Assembly (NCBI GenBank): GCA_002751075.1
Contig: NAOQ01000067.1
Location: 101,821-113,846, forward strand
Source of the DNA: Ichthyophonus hoferi
Taxonomy: Eukaryota; Opisthokonta; Ichthyosporea; Ichthyophonida; Ichthyophonidae
Direction of reading: 5' to 3'
DNA length: 12,026 nucleotides
Below, piece after piece: positions 7,131 through 12,026 of the stretch; position 1 is the stretch's first letter; each line of letters opens with the position of its first letter. Both the position numbers and the translations under genes were made by a program. The notes below the pieces were generated by a model. The model was given only the letters and a program-made list of their open reading frames with translations, had not been told where the DNA came from and searched no databases.

Positions 7131-9710
7131 AAATTGCGATGTAGTAAGAGTCATTTGAATTGTTTAGTACTAACCCACTGTTAATCACCTAGCCTTCTGT
7201 GCTCTTTATAAAAATGGTACTGGTTTTGAAATTCAACACTAGGGGATATACACGGTAAACAGTTTATTAAGAGAAAACAAAATAAGGCACAGACTAAGTA
7301 TTTTTAACCCTTATATATAGTTGTGGATTACAGCAGAGATAGCTGAAAGTCAGTTAGTCATTAACGCAACTATTTAACAATAACAATAAATCAAATTGGA
7401 ATTTTTTCCGTAGAATGCTATTTTTATGTTTATTATGCTTGTGGTTTCAGAATAATCTAGTTGGCTCTACACTGGTTTTTTAATCCTATGAACCAATTGA
7501 ACATGTAGTACCTTAGAAAGCCGCTTTACTAAAATTGGTTATATTACAATTAAGGGACTGGTCGATCTATGTAGTAATATTATAATAATGCAGGAAACCT
7601 ATGCAAGATTAGTCGATTGGCCAATAATAATTACGCTATTGATAAATTTTTATGTGATATGTGATTACTTTAACATAATAAATAATCAAGGGAGATATAC
7701 CAGTCCTACTATATAAAATTAATCTTGTTATCTTACAAGTGTAAGCTCCAAAGTAAAAAACCGTCCAATGTATAATGTAGATAACATAAAGATTAACTTT
7801 TTTTCTTTTCTTAGGAAACTAATTAGTGTGATTATCTGTCCGTTACCCAATTGTAAATATTATTGAGTTACTTATTAATACCCATGTTAAGTTCTTGGAT
7901 TACTCTCTATATTGTTGTGTCAACAAACCTCGCCATGTGCCTAGGTTTGTAGTTGTTCTCTCATCACCTACCTTCAATAGTTTAATTAAACCTTTGTCTC
8001 TTACGCATCTTCCCTTGCTATTCATGTAATTCATTGTGGTCCTGCGTTCCCTTATTCCAACTGTTACCAATTGTTTCTTTTTTTACATTGAATCGCACTG
8101 TGTAACTTGTATTTAGTATCAATAACTTAATTTTTGTTTTACAAATAGCCCATGCTTTGTGCTTAACTGACATTATTATATGTAAGCGTAATGTCCGATT
8201 AGCATATTCTTATAGAATTCTAAGATCTTACCACAGTCCAAATGCCATTTAAATCGGACTCCCAACTATGGAATTAATATCTAAAAATGTAATAGATTCA
8301 ATAAAAATAATAAGAAACGCATAAAGAAAGCCCCTTCTAGATAGTATCTATATATTTGAATGGCCAAATATTATTGCGTATTACACAGTACGTAAAAAAT
8401 TATAATTAAAAGCAACGAGATAGCTAAAAAACTGTATAATAGCTCCCGCCTATAAATATTATTCTGAAAGCCTGTCTATATATAACCAATAAAGCATAAA
8501 GTGAATTAAAGCATCCGATAGTATCTATTAGTCATATGTTCGGAGCATATTCTCCAAGGGAATAAATAAAATTATATTTGATCATATAGTTACCTTCTTA
8601 TTATTTAATGTAATTGTCATATTATATCGCTTTTTAGCACTTTTTTATATAGTTGATAATTATATAATCTATATGTACCATAGTTTTGCAACTTCCGTAA
8701 AGCCGTCTATTGCTCTACTTCGCCTATTCACGTGTAAAATTACAGTAATCCTACAATATTTTGAAGTCTTACGTTATTGGATCACAGACCCATCTTTTCA
8801 TATAATTTTAACCTTTAACTAAATTATTTGTTAAATATTACATAATCCAATAGATATATAGATATATATTCGTCTGCTTTCTTCATTTTATGTGTTAAAA
8901 TATAAGTTTTTGGGCTTATACAATTCACGCAATTATATGAAATTTAATACATAATAGATAAAACAACACATAATACATTTATGCCTTATTTATTTATAGT
9001 CATGAATAGCCTCAATCACTAACCCACTGATACTTCAAGTCAGAGAAAAACTGTTAAAACCATTCTAGTCCCTATTCTATCAGTAGTAATGTCCTATAAA
9101 CGAGCTACCAATATAACATCTAATAATAGTATTGAGATTGCTCTAATAGATGGAATTTGCATAGATTTTATATTCATAATAGATCTTAAAGGTTTACACA
9201 CTATTTTGAAGTACTCAAATTGCATTGCAACCTCAACTAATCCCTTGTTAAAATTTATTTCCATCAAGTAAATATGCAACCTAAATTACACTATATTAAA
9301 TAAAGACGCATAGGATCGATGTATACGAATGCTATTTTATATAACTGCTACTTTTCCTGTTGGGCCGCTACTAAAATACTATTTTGCCATTGTAGTGAAT
9401 ATGGATGGAATGAATCACCTTGTAGCGATGTAGATACATATTATGGTAGCAAATAGATGAACACAACAACAATATATATGTATATATTTACTAATCCTAT
9501 CAGTAACAGATAGCTCTATACTTTAAAATCAGGTGTCATTCTATCTATTATATTACCAACTAAGTCATTAACATCAATTATTGACAGTCTCCAGGGATTA
9601 TTCCTTTCATCCTAACACAATCTTGTTTCAAGTATAACATTTATATTAATCCTATTATTAGTTTTGCGTAAATGGATGTACAGTACAGTACGGCTAAACA
9701 CTGCATAATA

Positions 9711-9728
9711 ATATATATATATATATAT
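9711..9728. repeat. (AT)9 microsatellite
   Basis: Pure AT dinucleotide run in intergenic DNA. Confidence 0.9.
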
Positions 9729-9932
9729 GCCAGTAATGTAACTCCTTATTAGAGTAGAGATGTGACTTCATCTATTATATGGTGATAGGGCGCCGAAGTA
9801 GAAGAAAAAATAAATCAAAACACATATACACTTTGGATAGAACAACCAACTATACCTGCTGCTAGATACATAATCAAAAACATTAACACAACATACCAAT
9901 GGCCAGTTTATGATAATTATTTATAATAATTA

Positions 9933-9938
9933 TTTATT
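9933..9938 (-). terminator. Candidate poly(A) signal AATAAA for the carrier gene
   Basis: The plus strand reads tttatt, which is AATAAA on the coding strand, about 30 bases after the TAA stop. The position is plausible for a short 3' UTR, but the sequence is AT-rich enough for chance. Confidence 0.4.
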
Positions 9939-9967
9939 AATTAATTTACATAGAATCAATACTATGT

Positions 9968-10102
9968 TTATGACAACCAATTATAGATCTTGTCGGCTAC
10001 AAATACCACAAACATAGTGTGGTAGCCTGTGTGGATGGTACGCATGCACCAGCCTCTTTGAATCGTACTGATTCCTTCTTGGGCAAATTTTTCCTTGATG
10101 AT
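9968..10102 (-). CDS. Carrier last exon: matrix helix, transmembrane helix 6, stop
   Basis: Forty-four codons plus TAA (9968-9970), acceptor acacag. It encodes IIKEKFAQEG, the QRGWCMRT turn and helix 6 (GYHTMFVVFVADKIY), ending NWLS. The open frame displayed across this DNA from 10187 is in a different frame and is a shadow. Confidence 0.93.
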   Translation of the reverse strand: MIKEKFAQEGISTIQRGWCMRTIHTGYHTMFVVFVADKIYNWLS

Positions 10103-12026
10103 CTGTGTATGCATGTGCAGTGCATGTGAATATCTGCCCCAGTATATATATAATAATAATGATAATAATAATATACAAGTAGTACACGTAGTTTACCCTT
10201 GTCCTATGTAATTGTAGAAAGGCATACTATATCGTAATTGTGTTTTCTCTCTACAGTTAACCTTTTAAAACATAAAGGAGTTTAAGTTATAATATCTTCC
10301 CAACAAAATGAAAAAATAATAATAAATAAAATAGCATCAATAATATGAGGCCAATATAAGCCATTAAAAAATATGCTTCATTAGAGCAAATATAATAAGT
10401 AATATATATATATATATGACGGAATATTGTTGTTTTCGGTAGAGGTACTTACAGCCATAACGGGCCTCTTATCCTTGCCAGCAGCTTGCAGAATTGGCAT
10501 TAGACGATCTATAGGCTGGGTGACAGTGACAGAAGCTGCTCCTCCAAGGTAAGATGTGTAAAGCTTCTCCGTATCAGTCAAAGCAAGGCCGCCCTATACG
10601 CACAATGGTATGATATTAGTCCAATGAGAACCTTTTAGCTTACTATCTTAATAATCTGCCATTACTATATCTCAGAAGAGAGCATAGCCTTCCAGTGCTG
10701 GTGTTAATAAGAAATATATTTATTTACATAAACAAAATAGGAGATAAATAAATAAAGAGAAAGAGAGATAGAAAAGAGAAAGACGTGGAGAGTGGAACTA
10801 GATAAGAATCCCTAGTCTTATATTGTCTATGCAACGTGTAATGCACTACTAGCCTAACAATGCTTTCTATATCATAGTATACTCAATCAAATAAAAACAC
10901 ATTTAGCTCTATGCATGTAGTGTAGTACCTATTGACTTAGAGTACACAAACATTTATCAATAAAAAATTCATAGACCACTAGCAATGAATATAAACACTT
11001 CCCCACCCTATTCACTTTTTTTTTTTAGAAAGTTAATTTTATAAAAAATAATAAATTTCAAATAGTTATATTAATAACTATTACCATAAACAATACACAG
11101 ATACATAAGGATCACCTAGCATACACACCTTACTGTCTTGCAACTTGGCTCTAATCAAATTGATAAACAGGTAGCGAGTACCCCAATCCATAGATCGTTT
11201 GAATATGCAGGTGGCCATACCAGTAGTAAGCATCATGATTCCTTCTTTCTTGATGGCATCATTGAGGATCTACAGTGAGAATCACAGATTAATTACTGTT
11301 CTATGCAGAACTTCATTTATATTGCACTCTATTACCATGGCTACATAAACCATATATAACGACATATATATATATATACATAGTATATGCAGGTCAAACA
11401 CCAGCCTTCCTAGTAATTTCACACGTTCATATACAGATAATCAGTTAGCTATGATCCACTTTATTTCTTTCCTAACTCTCTTACGATATTTCTCGTATAA
11501 AAAACTTTTATCCCTTAAGCGATACCCAATCAGAAATGTATACAACATATTTCACCCAATCCCAACGACGCATTTTTTTTCACCTCTACAGAAAATGAGT
11601 ACTAGTATTTTAAAAACATTTGAGCCGCCCCACAGAATAGATATTTAAAAATAAAGGATAAAATTTATTTACCCTAGATGATAGGCGCATCTCCTCAGAA
11701 ACAGATAATTGCTTATTACCAGCCATAGCACGGTCAATCAGATTCTGGTTCACACGAGTACGGGCCAACAGAATAGGAGACATAAAAAGACCTTGTACGG
11801 CACCAGCTCCAAATCCAGCCACCAAATCAGCCTATAGATAGTAGAGATAATGTTACTATGGGATATGACATAATAATACACCAAAAGGGTATAAGAAATC
11901 AGTCAAGTCGAAAATGGGTACTTAATAAAGATATGGGTAAGTATATGTATAGTAAGCAGTAGGCAATAAAAGATAAAGGCAGGCTAGCTAACAGCACGAA
12001 GGACTCACGGTTTTCTTATTGAGACC
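9968..12026 (-). CDS. Mitochondrial carrier (SLC25) family protein, Yhm2-like; 3' five exons, 5' end off the window
   Basis: Exons in gene order are 12009-12026, 11673-11831, 11129-11269, 10453-10593 and 9968-10102. All introns are GT-AG and phase 0, giving 197 codons plus TAA. The protein covers repeats 2 and 3 of the three-repeat carrier fold, so the first third (helices 1-2) is missing. Visible parts: helix 3 with a degenerate gate motif (SPILLAR, Pro25-Arg30); matrix helix with KKEG (66-69) and Gly76; helix 4 with KRSMDWGTRY (83-92); helix 5 GGAASVTVTQPIDRLMPILQ (123-142); matrix helix with QEG (161-163) and RG (169-170); helix 6 with Arg174 and YHTMFVV. The DWGTRY and Y-H-T-M-F segments recall yeast Yhm2 (NWGSRF and WQTVF). 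Yhm2 exchanges citrate for 2-oxoglutarate across the inner mitochondrial membrane. Carrier family: near certain. Yhm2 branch and substrate: inferred. The gene is convergent with the RabGAP gene. Confidence 0.93.
10103..10452 (-). other. Carrier intron (350 bases), phase 0
   Basis: Donor GTAAGT, acceptor acacag on the minus strand. It contains a (TAA)n-like tract at about 10150-10173 and an (AT)8 run at 10402-10417. No coding is seen. Confidence 0.85.
10453..10593 (-). CDS. Carrier exon with transmembrane helix 5
   Basis: Forty-seven codons, acceptor gtatag, donor GTAAGT. It starts GGLALTDTEKLYTSY, runs through the helix with the QPIDRLMPILQ gate motif, and ends KDKRPVMA. The motif keeps Pro and Asp (P-I-D) but has Met where a Lys or Arg normally sits. 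Confidence 0.93.
10594..11128 (-). other. Carrier intron (535 bases), phase 0
   Basis: Donor GTGTGT, acceptor gtatag on the minus strand. On the plus strand it carries a purine-rich gaga/aaga tract at about 10738-10795, which appears as a pyrimidine tract in the transcript, and a T10 run near 11017-11027. No coding is seen. Confidence 0.85.
11129..11269 (-). CDS. Carrier exon with matrix helix and transmembrane helix 4
   Basis: Forty-seven codons, acceptor ctgtag, donor GTGTGT. It encodes ILNDAIKKEG, the conserved EG...G turn, then helix 4 with KRSMDWGTRYLF, and ends QDSK. An alternative donor GTAAGG seven bases earlier would put the next exon out of frame, so the GTGTGT site is preferred. 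Confidence 0.92.
11270..11672 (-). other. Carrier intron (403 bases), phase 0
   Basis: Donor GTAAAT, acceptor ctgtag on the minus strand. It includes a short (AT)7 run near 11364-11377. The open frame 11451-11648 on the plus strand has no recognisable protein features. Confidence 0.85.
11673..11831 (-). CDS. Carrier exon with transmembrane helix 3
   Basis: Fifty-three codons between acceptor ctatag and donor GTAAAT. It encodes ADLVAGFGAGAVQGLFMSP and the following PILLARTRVNQ, then a polar matrix loop ending MRLSSR. The Gly-x-x-x-Gly spacing in the helix and the Pro at its kink are typical of odd-numbered carrier helices. The usual acidic residue two after Pro is Leu here. Confidence 0.92.
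11832..12008 (-). other. Carrier intron (177 bases), phase 0
   Basis: Donor GTGAGT, acceptor ctatag on the minus strand. This is the shortest intron in the window; nothing else is visible. Confidence 0.8.
12009..12026 (-). CDS. Carrier exon at the window edge (partial)
   Basis: Eighteen bases encoding GLNKKT before a GTGAGT donor. Frame and phase agree with the next exon; the exon continues off the right edge. It would encode the loop before helix 3. Confidence 0.72.

Larger units (their letters stand above)
7131..9967. other. AT-rich intergenic DNA downstream of the carrier gene
   Basis: About 2.8 kb with dense stops in all frames. The overlapping 60-codon open frames on both strands near 9089-9279 show no motif. 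Minor items are a hairpin at 7923-7950 (acaaacct/aggtttgt, 12-base loop) and an (AT)9 run at 9711-9728. The carrier's 3' UTR should occupy the right-hand end. Confidence 0.6.

Noticed and set aside
9089-9279. Overlapping 60-codon frames on both strands
   Set aside because: No family motif, AT-rich composition, and the sizes are consistent with chance.
10381-10581. 66-codon minus-strand frame starting at an ATG-like codon
   Set aside because: It covers part of the carrier helix 5 exon but runs through the splice donor into intron; the true coding segment is 10453-10593.

Overview
The window is nuclear DNA from an AT-rich eukaryote. The evidence is two spliced protein genes with GT-AG introns of about 180 to 1000 bases, abundant TA/TATG/TACA microsatellites, and long non-coding tracts. 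I cannot place the lineage. The introns are longer than in most fungi, while one gene most resembles a carrier best known from fungi. All exons read through with the standard code and both genes end in TAA.

Layout: (1) 491-3789, plus strand. The last five exons of a TBC-domain RabGAP gene, closest by eye to the TBC1D12/TBC1D14 branch; the 5' part lies off the left edge. The exons (491-619, 1197-1306, 2306-2409, 3166-3282, 3701-3789) join in phase to 182 codons plus stop. (2) 3790-9967. About 6.2 kb between convergent genes. It is AT-rich with no supportable gene, but holds a 220-base foldback palindrome (4421-4639), a GC-rich composite minisatellite (6334-6443), two small adjacent hairpins (6495-6557) and a less AT-rich island (about 6800-7130). 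(3) 9968-12026, minus strand. The last five exons of a mitochondrial carrier (SLC25) gene resembling yeast Yhm2, the citrate/2-oxoglutarate carrier; its 5' part lies off the right edge. Exons are 12009-12026, 11673-11831, 11129-11269, 10453-10593 and 9968-10102, all joined by phase-0 introns, giving 197 codons plus stop.

The two genes face each other tail to tail. Nothing suggests a shared pathway: one should act in Rab GTPase/membrane traffic, the other in the inner mitochondrial membrane. I see no CRISPR, rRNA, convincing tRNA or intact mobile element. The most interesting points are the carrier introns that fall at the same position in two internal repeats, the foldback palindrome, the microsatellites that form the splice sites of the RabGAP gene, and unusual residues at the carrier's predicted substrate and gate positions. 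Family comparisons are by eye from memory, without alignment or search.
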